Shown: positions 11,850-22,185 of the stretch, piece by piece
Layout of the letters: each line of letters begins with the position of its first letter
How positions within the stretch are numbered: position 1 is the first letter of the stretch
Source: Aquilaria yunnanensis
Lineage: Eukaryota; Streptophyta; Magnoliopsida; Malvales; Thymelaeaceae
Length of the DNA stretch: 64,000 nucleotides
Reading direction: 5' to 3'
Assembly: GCA_039654915.1 (NCBI GenBank)
Contig: CM077594.1
Coordinates: 71,418,393 to 71,482,392, forward strand
Program-made: the position numbers and the translations under genes
Notes under the pieces: generated by a model
What the model saw: the letters and a program-made list of their open reading frames with translations, nothing else
What the model was told of the DNA's origin: nothing
Databases searched by the model: none

Positions 11850-14800
11850 TTTTTTCAAAGAATCTGAATGCCACATATTTTTCAATTCTCCTCCTTCGGT
11901 ATCACCGAGCTTGTAGACTCCAGGACGAACTTCCTCGAGGATGAAATAGGGTCCATCCCAATTTGCCCGAAGTACCCCATTGGATGGTCTTCAGGCTTTA
12001 AACTCAGCTATTCAGAGAATGAGGTCCCCTTTTTTTATCCCTTTTCGTTTGACTTGCGAGTTTGTAGCAATGGCTACTCTTTGTTGAAAGGTTTTTTTTT
12101 TTAGTTCGCTATTTCTCTATGCTCATCAATTAGGTCCAACTTGGTCCTAAAACCAAGGTTCTTCCCTTCTTCGTCAAACACCTATATCCTTAAGGATGGT
12201 TGTACGACCTTGATAGGAATAATGGCCTCTGTGCCAAACACGAGTGAGAAGGGTGTTTCACCCATGGCCCTTCTCGGAGGGATTCGGTAACTCCACAGGA
12301 CACTCGGAAGCTCTCCTGGCCATTTTCCCTTTGCTTCTTTCAACCTTTTCTTCAGGTCATCCTTTATTGTTTTGTCGGACACTTCAACTTGCCCATTGCT
12401 CTGAGGGTGGGCCACCGGAGCAAAGTGCAACCTTGTCCTGAGGTTGACTATGAATTCTTGGAAACCTTTATCGGTAAACTAGGAACTATTATAAGCTACT
12501 ATCACCCTCGAAATGCTGAATCTGCATATGATGTTCTTCCAGACAAACCTCTATATGTCCTTCACTGAGATTGTTGCTAGAGGCTCTACCTCGATCCACT
12601 TGGTGAAATAATCTACCGTGACTATGCAGAACTTTACTCCTCCTGTAGCTGTTGGGAGAGGGCCAATACCGAAGTCATCATTTTTTAGGGTAGTCTTTGA
12701 ATAGGTGCGTGTCTTTGGCAATTATTGCACTTCTGGATGAACTGCCTTGTGTCCTTCCTCAGAGCAGGCAAAAAATATCCTTGCCGGAGGAGGACCCCAG
12801 CAACGGCATTGGTTCCTATGTCTGAACTAAAGGCTCCCTTATGGACTTCTTTGTGGATTATTTCAACATCCACTTCATTGATACACCTCTGTAATGGAGC
12901 TATATACCCTTGCCAGTACAGCTCCTCCACAATCAGGAAGTATCTTCCTGAACACTTTCGCACTTTGGCTGCTTCAAAAGGGTCTTTGGGAAGTTCTGAG
13001 TTGAGAGGTATTTTTTTATAGGGCCCTTCCACCTTTTTCCTGAGGTTGTTACACACATTACTGCTATACTCGGCTGATGCAATACCTCAGTAGACTCTTT
13101 TGATTTGGCTAGAGTGTCAGCCTCCATATTTTTTCACTGAGGTACATTTTCTATATGGATCGTGTCGAACTCCTGGAATAGCTCTTTGATGAGGTCGTGG
13201 TACTTTGGCAAGGTTGGGTCCTTTGTGCCATAGTCCCTCGCCATCTACCGGACTACTAACTAGGAATCACTGTGGGCCTTTAGATTTCTCACACCCACTC
13301 TTTTTACCAAACGTAAGCTCGCTATGAGGACTTCATATTCGGCAACGTTGTTGGTGACTTGAATCCGAATTTGATGTCCTTCATGGCTTCCATACCTTCG
13401 GGACCACGGAGGATTACTCCAGCTCCTTGGTGTTTAGACCCGAAGGCGCCATCAATGAAGAGTGTCCACTCAGGTTCATTTTTTTCGGTGTCTTCGAGGG
13501 TATCCTCGGCTTTTGGTACTTCGACAATGAAGTCTGCCAATGCCTGGGTCATTATTACCCTTCTCGGCGCATAAGTGATGTCATACTCGCCGAGCTCACT
13601 ACACCACTTTCATAGTCTTCCCGAGTGATCCACCCTCCTCATGACATCCCGAAGAGGTAGGTTACTTTGGACAGTAATAGGCTATCCTTGGAAGTAAGGC
13701 AGCAACCTTCTACTCGCCAACACTAAGGCGTAGATGGGCTTCTGTAGAAGAGGATATCTAACTTCAGCGCCGTGTAGGGATTTACTCATATAGTATACCG
13801 GTGACTGTCTTCCTCCCTCTTCCTTTACAAGCACCGAACTCACCGTTTTTTCACTGACGATGAGGTAAAGGATGAGAGGTTATCCTCCCTTCGGCTATCG
13901 AAGTGTTGACAGACGGGTTAGGAAACTTTTGAGCTATTCCCAAACCTTTTGGCAGTCTTTGGTCCACGGTTGTTCAACCGCACTAAAGGTACCTTCATTT
14001 TTTGCTGCTATGGTGAGCACTTTGAAGAATGGTTGACACCGATCCCCATATCTGGAGATGAATCTATTGAGCGAAGTGATTCTCCCAGTCAACTTTTACA
14101 AGTCCTTGATTGTTGTGGGAGTTCAGAATCCCAGCAGGGCCTTAACCTTTTTTGGGTTGGCGTCGATTCCTCTTTCCGATAACATGAATCCCAAGAACCT
14201 GTCCGCATTCACCCCGAACACGCACTTCTCCAGGTTGAGATGGATTCCAAATTCCCGAAGTTAGTGGAATGTTTCCTTTAAGTCTAAGATATGACTGCTA
14301 GGCAGTTTGCTCTTAACTATCATATCAGCAACATATACTTCCATATTCCTCCCGATTTAGCTGTTGAACACCATGTTCATCAGCCTTTGGTACGTGGCCC
14401 CTGCATTCTTTACACCGAAGGGCATTTTGATATAGCAGTAAGTCCCGACTTTGGTGATGAAGGCTATTTTCTCCTCATCTTTAGGATCCATTCGAATTTG
14501 GTGGTATCCACAAAAGGCATCAAGGAAGCTACGGAGACCATATTCGGTGGTTGAGTCGACCAATTGATCTATTGGTGGGAAAGGATACGAATCCTTGGGA
14601 CAAGCATGATTTATGTTTCAAAAATTGATACACATTCGGAGTTTATCACTCTCTTCTTTCATAGCAATGACAACATTGCTAAGCCATTCAGGGTACTTGA
14701 CCTCTCTTATTATGCCTACTTCCATTAAACATTGGGCTTAAGTTTTGATAAAGTTGTTCTTATGTGCCAAGAGGCTTCACTTTCTTTGTCGAACAGGCTT

Positions 14801-16075
14801 CACCTCCGGGCGAACTTTAAGGCTATGTTGGATTATGCGAGGGTCTACCCCAGGCATGTCCTTCGGAGAGTAGGCAAACAGGTCCTTGTTCAATAACAGA
14901 AAAGATACAAGCTTTTCCTTGTCACCTTCAGCCAGTTGTTTCCCCACTCAGGTACTTCGGCCTGGGACAAGTTCTACATCTTCTATTTCTATTTTTTCAA
15001 GGTCTCCTGTTTCTTCCCCCTTGCCCCTTCCCCGAGCACGGCCTTTTTTCTCGAAGTCTGTGCATGGATCTTTGTGGGTCCTTGTCTTTCTTTCACAAAT
15101 ACCTTCCTTACTTCAGCTTGGTCAATAAACATCTCAGCATCCCCATCCTTCATTGCGAAGGTGACAGTCAAGTACTTTACATCTGGACGGATGTGGAGAT
15201 TCCCCTACATCTGCGTCCTGAAGATGGCATTATATGACGAAGGGACATCTATGACGATGAACCTTATCATTATGAAAGCAAAGAGCTCTTGCTTGTTCTG
15301 AGGTGAAGTTCCTCTTAGCATCAGAGGTAGGTCATCCATCCGAGGGCAGGGAGTTTGGATGGACCAACGCAGAAGGTAGGGGAGGTGACAGGTTTGAGAT
15401 CACCTTTCGAGATGCCCAAATTCGACAGCAGATGAGAAAGTAGGACATCAGCATTGGAACCATCGTCGAGGAGTACTCTTTTGACATCCCAACTCCCTAT
15501 CCTTGCAAATATTAGGAGTGGGTCATCATGAAGAAACATCATGGTGGATCCATCTTTCCGAACAAGCTTGTTCAATTGGTTACCGAACTCCATCATCGAG
15601 ATTTCCCATATTTTTCTCTTTCTTTTGGCTGAGGGTATCCCAGTGGTGATCTTATGAATTACTCCTACCGAAGGAGGTGGATTTTTTCTCGGACTTCGGT
15701 TATGACGTCGGTCGAAATCGTACTCCTCATCTTTTGCTTTTCTTTCCTCCTCCCTCCTCCCATTCGGGGAGGGCATCTACAGGTAATGCCGAAGTTGGCA
15801 TTGCTTTATTAAAGATTCGATGAACAACCTTAGTTGGAAGCAATCCTCAGTATCATGCCCATGGTCCCGATGGAACTGGCAGAACTTCTTCATGTTTTTC
15901 TTATTTTTCGAAGTCATGGCCTTCGGACGTTGAATTGAGCTCTATTGCCTTTCCATGGCCAGCAGTATGTTTGTTCTGGTGGTGTTCAGGGGGGTGAACA
16001 TCATTGGCTTCTTGCCCCTTTCCTTCTGAGGTTTACCGCCAGCCTCAGCTGGATAGCGAGGTTGATGGCTTGGAC
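11850..16075 (-). pseudogene. Element F gag end, protease, RT, RNase H and integrase remnant
   Basis: Read on the minus strand. The gag zinc-knuckle region is near 15850, and the protease word LLDDGSNADVL is near 15480. RT is near 14500-14700 (DAFCGYHQIRMDP, MPFGVKNAGATYQ). The second RNase H domain is near 13550 (EWTLFIDGAFGSKHQGAG). The integrase zinc region is near 12730 and its core near 12400 (HPQSNGQVEVSDKTIK). Frames break at many points and the catalytic segments are interrupted by stops. The N-terminal gag lies beyond the inserted elements (19030-19365 and 31949-32867). Diverged from A, B, C, D and E as a group. Confidence 0.85.
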
Positions 16076-19029
16076 TGTTAGGCTCACCTCCTAAGTGCTT
16101 GGCTTAGGCCAAGGAACAAAGAAGATTGATGTGGAGGACTATGGGAACTAGTACAGTGGTCTATGTGCAAAGCTGGAAACTTTCATGGCTTAACTGCACA
16201 TAGAAACTGGACTATGGAAAAACAGACAGAAATCCAAGAAAGGGGATCAAATTGTACATTTAGATGAGTGGTACAATTAAAACTATAAACTTTAAGATGG
16301 TGATTTCGGCCATGCAAGTTTATTTGATGACTAGTGCAAGACTAGACCAAATCTAGTGGACAACAATGATTACTAGTCATGTCTTGTCTACCACTAAGGA
16401 ACTATTCACTATTTAACTAGTTAAACTAACTAGTTTTTATACTAGACTTATGGCCGGTTTTATAAGGGAATTATGGAACTTTGGTACTTGTGTTTGACAT
16501 GTGCATGGCATTATAGGCCATGAAGTGACTTAAATGTCAAGTTAGACACATGTTTTTGTGGCGGCATTGTGGTCATGTGAAGTTGAAGGCTACAATGAAC
16601 CGTGCAAATTAATGGAAGACAAAAGTTACCATATTTTCCAACTATTGCACATGTGTCCTATGGCCAGACTAGTCAAGGCCATTTGTTTTGCCATTTCAGG
16701 TTTTCTTGCTCTTGACTTGGCCGAGAGTTGTCCTTGAGCTTCTCCTTAGAAATTGGTCTTGAATTCAAGCAAACATTGAAGGCACTTGAAGAATTCAAAC
16801 TTGGAAACTAGTTTCGGCACAAGACAACTTGGAATCAAGCTTTGTTCTTGAAGGAACATTGAAGGGCCGAGCCATTCAAGCTAGGGTTCCAAGGTAACTT
16901 GTATATTTCCTTGATTACATGGTCTTTCTTCCATGAACAAGGAGCTAAAGGGTTGAATTGATGGAAAATGAGCCAATTTGGTGAAGAACACCTTGGCTTG
17001 AAAGTTTAGTGTTGGCCGAAAGAGTTGGATGGAATAATTTGGTGTTCTTCTTTGTTTACATGGAAATTAATCCATGATTAAGGTTTATTGATGCCTATTT
17101 AATCTTGTGGAAGGCTAAATTGAGTGAAGAACATCAAAGTGTGAAAGTTGGTGTTTGGCCGAAAGCTCAATTTGAGGTAATTCCATGTTCTTCCCTTGAT
17201 TACATGGTAATTGTGCCATGCACAAGGGTTAATAATGCTTAGATGGTTATATGTTGGGTTAATTTAGTGAAGAACATCAATGTATGGAATTGGGCATTTG
17301 GCCGAGAGCATGAACTATAGTAATTTAGTGTTCTTCTTGGAATACATGGTAGTTGATCCATGAATAAGTGTTGTTGATGCCTATTTGTTGTTATGGTAGG
17401 CTATTTGAGTGAAGAACACTTGGGCATTGAAAGTTGATATCTTGGCCGAAAGCATCTTGAGGTAGGGTTCACTAACACTTGATTATGCTTGGTGAATTAA
17501 CATGGTTCAAGTGTTTAGAGTAGCTAAGTGATGGTTAAAATTTGCCAAATGACCTTAGTTGCTTGATGGGCTATTGACAATACATTGGGTCTACTTGTTG
17601 ATTAGCTAATTAACTAATGCACATGTACTAGAAATGCTAGTAAATATGGCCTATTTGCTTAGCATTTGGGAGCTCTAAGTGGAAGTGGAATGTTTGATGG
17701 TGATTTCTCTGCAAAGTGCACATGGGTACATGTATGGTATATTGGCTGAGAGCATTATGTGGTGTGTGTGTGTATGTGTTACTGTGTGCTTGGGTGAATT
17801 CTATGCCCTTGCTAACCCTTAGTCATTATTGTTACTCATATGCCTTGGCTATTTAGCATGTATATGCATAAGCTTGGTTTTCTTGGTCTTTGTGTTTGTT
17901 TTCCAGGTATGTTGAGCTAATGGGAGGTTAAGCTTTGAGTTGTATACTCAGCTTAACTAAATAGACTCATAATTGAGTTGTATATTAAAGTGAACTCTAC
18001 TGATTTTTCTACTCACTGCCCATCCTACTTGTTTTTCAGGAAAAGACATACGGCCTGAGTAGTGCTAACTTGCTTGTGCTTGTGTTTAGTACTTACTTGC
18101 TTGTTTTCCAAGGTATGTGCCAATGTATGCTTGGCTTATGGAATTTAGTTCATTACAAGTCTTATATCTTGTTGGCCGCTTGTTGTCCGAGACTTATGAG
18201 ATAAGTTTGCAGGCTGTAGTGTGGGGGACCTGTCTAGGAAAGCACTATGGACACTTGGACTTTGGCTCTGATTGTAGTCTTTACTTTTATGACAATGAAC
18301 ATGGCAATTGGGTTGGTGCTGCAGTGTGTGCTTTTGTATGGGATCCTTAAGGTTCTTTTTGACCATTAATGGTCTCGGTCTGTATTTAACTTGGCATGGA
18401 CAACTTATGGGTTCATGGCATGTAGCCATGTTGGATGCTAGGTTGACTACCTTTTTGGAGTGTACATATATGTAGTCTTTGATGCCTAGGTTGGTGTTGG
18501 TTTTTGTTGGACTTAGATGCCAAGTTATGTGTATGGACTTATTGATGGTTTTGTGCTTGTATATATATTGAATGTTATGGGCCAAGGTTTGGCACCCTTA
18601 TAAATGGCTATTGGCTTATATATGTGTATGTAAATGTGAACCTTCATGAGTTCCCCTTGTTGGCCGAGAAGAACATATGCATATTAACATGTGGTTTCAA
18701 AATCAAAGTAAATATTGTGGGCTTCTTGGTTGCCATATAGGTAGCACACTTGACTGCACACCATATATGCACTTAAGATTTCATTAAGTGTTGCCTTGCT
18801 TGTTATGCAAGTAGTCAATTAAAACCTTGCTTGTTTGGCAAGTTAGTGGTATTGGGCCTTGCATCTGCTGCAAGTAGTTAATGGTCTTATTTTAAAGGCT
18901 CCTGGGCCACCTCCCAGGCTTCTCAACTTAAGAAAATAAGACTTAATGTTGCCATTGCTTGCTTGGCCGAATTACAGAATTAGAATTTTGAGTTCTGGGT
19001 TGAGAGTTAAACTAGAAACTTATAGGCCA
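16076..19029. mobile_element. Element I: 2,954-bp LTR-like insertion without coding capacity, target duplication TGGAC
   Basis: Begins TGTTAGGC and ends ATAGGCCA, flanked by TGGAC at 16071-16075 and 19030-19034. AT-rich, with no conserved ORF. It holds four tandem units of about 143 bp. Most likely a solo LTR of an element with very long LTRs, or a non-autonomous LTR derivative. The termini and duplication are direct observations; the class is inference. It splits the gag of F between the core and the zinc-knuckle region. Confidence 0.75.
16895..17465. repeat. Four tandem units of about 143 bp inside element I
   Basis: The word GTGAAGAACA recurs at 16981, 17124, 17267 and 17409, spaced 143, 143 and 142 bp. 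Each unit also holds TTGGCCGA(A/G)AG and TACATGG at matching offsets. Confidence 0.8.
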
Positions 19030-19365
19030 TGGACCCTCGGAGCGAATTTGGTCGGACTTCGCCCCCTCCATCCTTAGTTCTTCAGCTATCATGTGTTGGT
19101 CCGCCCTTTGGCAGAATTCTCCGAGGGTGTTCGGGGGATCTTTGGAGACTTGTAGAAAAGCTGTGAGTCCCTCCGGAGTCCCCTGATCATTGTGAAGATA
19201 TGAATTTCGGGGTGGAAGTTCGAAACACTCAGGGCTTCCCTGTTGAACCTCCTGAAACAATCGTGAATGGTTTTTGCATTCCTTTGTGCCATGTCGAACA
19301 TCTGGACGAGGATCTTCACCGTCGGTCTGTTTCCAATGAACTGCTGAGTGAAAGCAGTGGGCAAC
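19030..19365 (-). pseudogene. Element F gag core fragment
   Basis: The minus-strand translation contains TAFTQQFIGNRPTVK, a MFDMAQRN word, FNREALSV and GLRRDSQLFY, all matching the retrotransposon gag core (PF03732-like) of element A at 21270-21500. It is bounded on the left by element I and on the right by a family-G solo LTR, and carries a frameshift near 19160. Confidence 0.85.
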
Positions 19366-20056
19366 TATTAGTGTTATGCCCAAAAGCCAATCATGAGATG
19401 ATTGTATTTTTGCACATTGAGTCATGATATTTTATTAAGGCATTAATCCAGCAATTATGTTTGTTGTTTTGATTTTGGGTAACGTAATAAACATAATTGT
19501 AACCCTAAAATAATGATATTCTTAAACGTCCCTGATAGCCAAAGGCTATCGCCTCAATCTGGCCGAATACCCTGCCACAACAATGGCCAGAAGAACTGGC
19601 GCTTCCCGGGAATAGGTGGAATCATGCACCTCGATAGATAGCCTGAGAGCTCCGAGCCTCGGCACGCCAGTAAAACTTGAGGACTCCATTCGCCCCCCAA
19701 GGTTGTGAACACCGCGCCTTCGGAAAAGTGGCACCAGACATTGCTGCCCGAATATGATATCCCCGAAGGCGGAACCCCCTAGAACTGGGAACCCCCGAAC
19801 TGAGGGTAGGCTTCCCGAAGAGGCTCTGTCCGAACTAGAGGACGACCTCGCCCAGGGACCTCGGGAGTACGGCAGGCGCATTTAAGGAAGCATTTAAGGA
19901 AGCCTCTGACACGTCCCACCACAGACGTAAAAAGTCGCCCTGACGCGCAGACGCCATCAGAATCATATCATGGCCCGTCTCAGCACAAGGCTCGAGGCCA
20001 TCTAGTTACCAACTATCTGTCCCCTACGCCCAGACGTTCAGGAGCATCCGACCGCA

Positions 20057-20097
20057 CACGTGTCATGATCTGAACGGGCTAGGTATTCCTATATATA
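20057..20097 (+). promoter_or_regulatory. LTR promoter of element A: G-box and TATA box
   Basis: The palindromic G-box CACGTG (20057-20062, within ACACGTGTCA) lies about 28 bp upstream of TATATATA (20090-20097). G-boxes are bound by plant bZIP and bHLH factors, including abscisic-acid-response types (established knowledge). The pair is repeated in the 3' LTR at 30351-30391 and conserved in the other Tat-like LTRs here. Confidence 0.7.
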
Positions 20098-20239
20098 CAG
20101 GAAATAAATACTTGACAGGAGGTTGGCAGGCCGGATATACAGCTCCCACACTCTGAGAAAATACCAGGCGAGACTTTTCTGCCTTTCTCTTTGAGCTAGT
20201 GACTTTCTCCTTCTTCCGGCCACCACTGACTTGGGCGTC

Positions 20240-20277
20240 GGAGGCTCCCCCCCCGGAAAAACACTCCGGGGGCCTCC
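20240..20277 (+). other. Leader hairpin in the LTR of element A
   Basis: GGAGGC plus a C-run and CCGG, an A-rich loop, then CCGG plus a G-run and GCCTCC: a near-perfect stem of about 15 bp, 140 bp downstream of the TATA box and 125 bp upstream of the primer binding site. Copies in B, C, D, E, F and K keep the pairing although their sequences differ. Confidence 0.7.
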
Positions 20278-20367
20278 TAACCCTGTTTACCAGTTTTCCA
20301 GGTACTCTCCTAGAGGCGATCCACCTTCCAGGCGTTCTTCCTCCTAGAAGTCTCCTCAACAGTCATC

Positions 20368-22185
20368 ATGACTCACAACGATGAGGCCTTGGGCCATCAT
20401 TTGGCGCCGTCTGTGGGAACCCGCTCGCAGATTGCCGTCGTTGAGACTCGGCGTTCTAAGGACAAGGGACTCCCAAGGTCCTCGTCCGCGCCTGAGATAC
20501 AACCGGCTGCTGAGCAGACACTCCCAGAGACTTCTACGCCCGAGGAGGACCGCCCTCTGGTAATCACCATGAGCTTCTTGAGGGACTTTCAGTGCTCGGT
20601 CGTTGCTGAAATGACTCAGCAGATCGACCGAAGATGGCCACAGCAGTCACAGGCCCAGAAACCCTCCTCATCAACACGCCCTCGGGAGAGAAGCCCCAAG
20701 TCTACACACCGCAGTTCAGAAAGTGGAGATCCTCGCGGAGAATCATCCACAGAAGATATAGCCCTCGGGAAACGGCCTGTGGGACAAACCGGGTCCAAGC
20801 GACCGAGAGTCTCACAGCGAAGCAGTTCGTCGCCCGAGGCGAGGGCCCTGACCTCTCCGCGCCGAACTCGCTCCCCGAAAAGGCGCCGTCGATCACCCTC
20901 CCGCGAAAATGGTCCTAGCGCCACTGCGCTTATGGAAAGGATATTGGCACGGCTGGACAGAGTGGAAAAGCAAGTGACCAGAAAACCCGTTTGGGACAGG
21001 CTGTCGGGGGCGTTATGCGAAGATGGCTCCCCGTTTATTCGCACCGTCGTTGAGGCAGCTATGCCAGGCGACTTCAGAGTGCCTAGGCTGGAGATCTATG
21101 ATGGCCGGACTGATCCACAGGCCCATCTGACGAAGTACAGGCGGAGCATGATAATGCACGGAGCTGATGACGCTACCATGTGCAAATGCTTTGAAGTCAC
21201 CCTCACGGGCCCAGCAACAGCATGGTACAATTCGTTGCCCCCAGGGACTATCACTGAGTTTCAGGAGTTGTCCACAGCCTTTACCCAGCAGTTCGTTGGG
21301 AGCAGGCCGACGGCCAAAATGCCTGTACAAATGTTCGACATAGAGCAGAGAAACGGAGAGACGATCCGAGACTATGTCGAACGATTCAACAGGGAAGCAC
21401 TCAGCATCCCGGACTTCCGGCCCGAAATCCGCATCCTCGCTATGACACGGGGCCTTCGGCGTGACTCACAGCTGTTCTACGAGTTCTCAAAGGACCCCCC
21501 GGAGACCCTCGGAGAATTTTACCGAAGGGCAGAGCAGCACATGACAGCCGAGGAATTGAGGATGGCGGGGCCGAAGTCTGATCATCACCGCGCCGAAGGG
21601 TCCAGTCAGCAAGCTCGGTATCTTTCTGAACACACAGGTCGACCACGGCGAATGCGAGGAAAGAAACCTCAAAGTTTCACACCCTTGAGCACGACACGGA
21701 CCAACATTCTCATGGCGCTGGAAAGGCAAGGGACGCAGATTCGGCGGCCAAAGGCCATGGCCGCCGATAATAAGAAGAATGCCAAGAAGTTCTGCCAGTT
21801 TCATCGCGACCACGGTCATGACACCGAAGACTGCTTCCAGCTGAAGAAGTACATAGAGTCGCTGATCAAACAGGGCCAACTTCGCAAGTATCTGCGGATG
21901 CCCTCCCCAAAAGGCAGAAAAGAGGAGGAAGAGAGGGCCGAAAATGAGGACTATGACTCCGACAGGCGGAGAAACAGAAGTCCAAAAAGGCGCCTTCCAC
22001 CTCCAGTAGGGGTCATCCAAACCATCACCACGGGGCTCCCATCCTCGGAAAGAAAGCGGAAGGCCAGAGAAATTGCTGTTATGGAGTATCAAAGTCCATC
22101 AAAGAAATTGGCTCGCAAAGATGGCTCCACTGTCGTCTTCCCCCACGACGACCCGCTGCTGATAATGGCGAGAATAGGGAACTAG
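20368..22185 (+). CDS. gag: Element A Gag polyprotein, ended by an in-frame TAG
   Basis: 605 codons before TAG at 22183-22185. The chosen ATG at 20368 lies in the LTR and the frame reads through the primer binding site; its first 70 residues match D, E and the distant F. A later Met at 20570 (MSFLRDFQ) is an alternative start. Residues about 95 to 185 are rich in Ser, Arg and Pro. The gag core (PF03732-like; EIYDGRTDPQAHL to FYRRAEQHM) spans about 240 to 400. A variant zinc knuckle C476-H479-H484-C489 (CX2HX4HX4C) follows. Gag packages element RNA in virus-like particles (established for the family). The stop replaces the TGG present in D and E, so it is a derived change, not a gag/pol boundary signal of the family. 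Confidence 0.93.
   Translation: MTHNDEALGHHLAPSVGTRSQIAVVETRRSKDKGLPRSSSAPEIQPAAEQTLPETSTPEEDRPLVITMSFLRDFQCSVVAEMTQQIDRRWPQQSQAQKPSSSTRPRERSPKSTHRSSESGDPRGESSTEDIALGKRPVGQTGSKRPRVSQRSSSSPEARALTSPRRTRSPKRRRRSPSRENGPSATALMERILARLDRVEKQVTRKPVWDRLSGALCEDGSPFIRTVVEAAMPGDFRVPRLEIYDGRTDPQAHLTKYRRSMIMHGADDATMCKCFEVTLTGPATAWYNSLPPGTITEFQELSTAFTQQFVGSRPTAKMPVQMFDIEQRNGETIRDYVERFNREALSIPDFRPEIRILAMTRGLRRDSQLFYEFSKDPPETLGEFYRRAEQHMTAEELRMAGPKSDHHRAEGSSQQARYLSEHTGRPRRMRGKKPQSFTPLSTTRTNILMALERQGTQIRRPKAMAADNKKNAKKFCQFHRDHGHDTEDCFQLKKYIESLIKQGQLRKYLRMPSPKGRKEEEERAENEDYDSDRRRNRSPKRRLPPPVGVIQTITTGLPSSERKRKAREIAVMEYQSPSKKLARKDGSTVVFPHDDPLLIMARIGN
20402..20420 (+). other. Primer binding site of element A
   Basis: TGGCGCCGTCTGTGGGAAC starts two bases after the LTR end. 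The first nine bases fit the 3' end of plant tRNA-Asp including CCA; the rest does not, so the priming tRNA is uncertain. The site also lies inside the gag-pol reading frame. Confidence 0.8.

Larger units (their letters stand above)
19533..20399 (+). repeat. 5' LTR of element A
   Basis: TGATAGCC...GGCCATCA, 867 bp. It opens with a perfect 7-bp inverted repeat GATAGCC-AAA-GGCTATC (19534-19550). The last 32 bp hold the ATG of the gag-pol frame. Confidence 0.97.

Noticed and set aside
18117..18585. ORFs of 77 and 146 codons inside element I as host genes
   Set aside because: Low-complexity composition, no homologous reading frame seen elsewhere, and inside an insertion with target duplications.
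20402..20420. Assigning the primer tRNA as tRNA-Asp with confidence
   Set aside because: Only the first nine bases match the plant tRNA-Asp 3' end as I know it; the following bases do not.
22183..22185. TAG between Gag and Pol as a programmed readthrough signal of the family
   Set aside because: D and E have TGG at this codon, and the following bases are not a known readthrough context. Kept only as a question about copy A.
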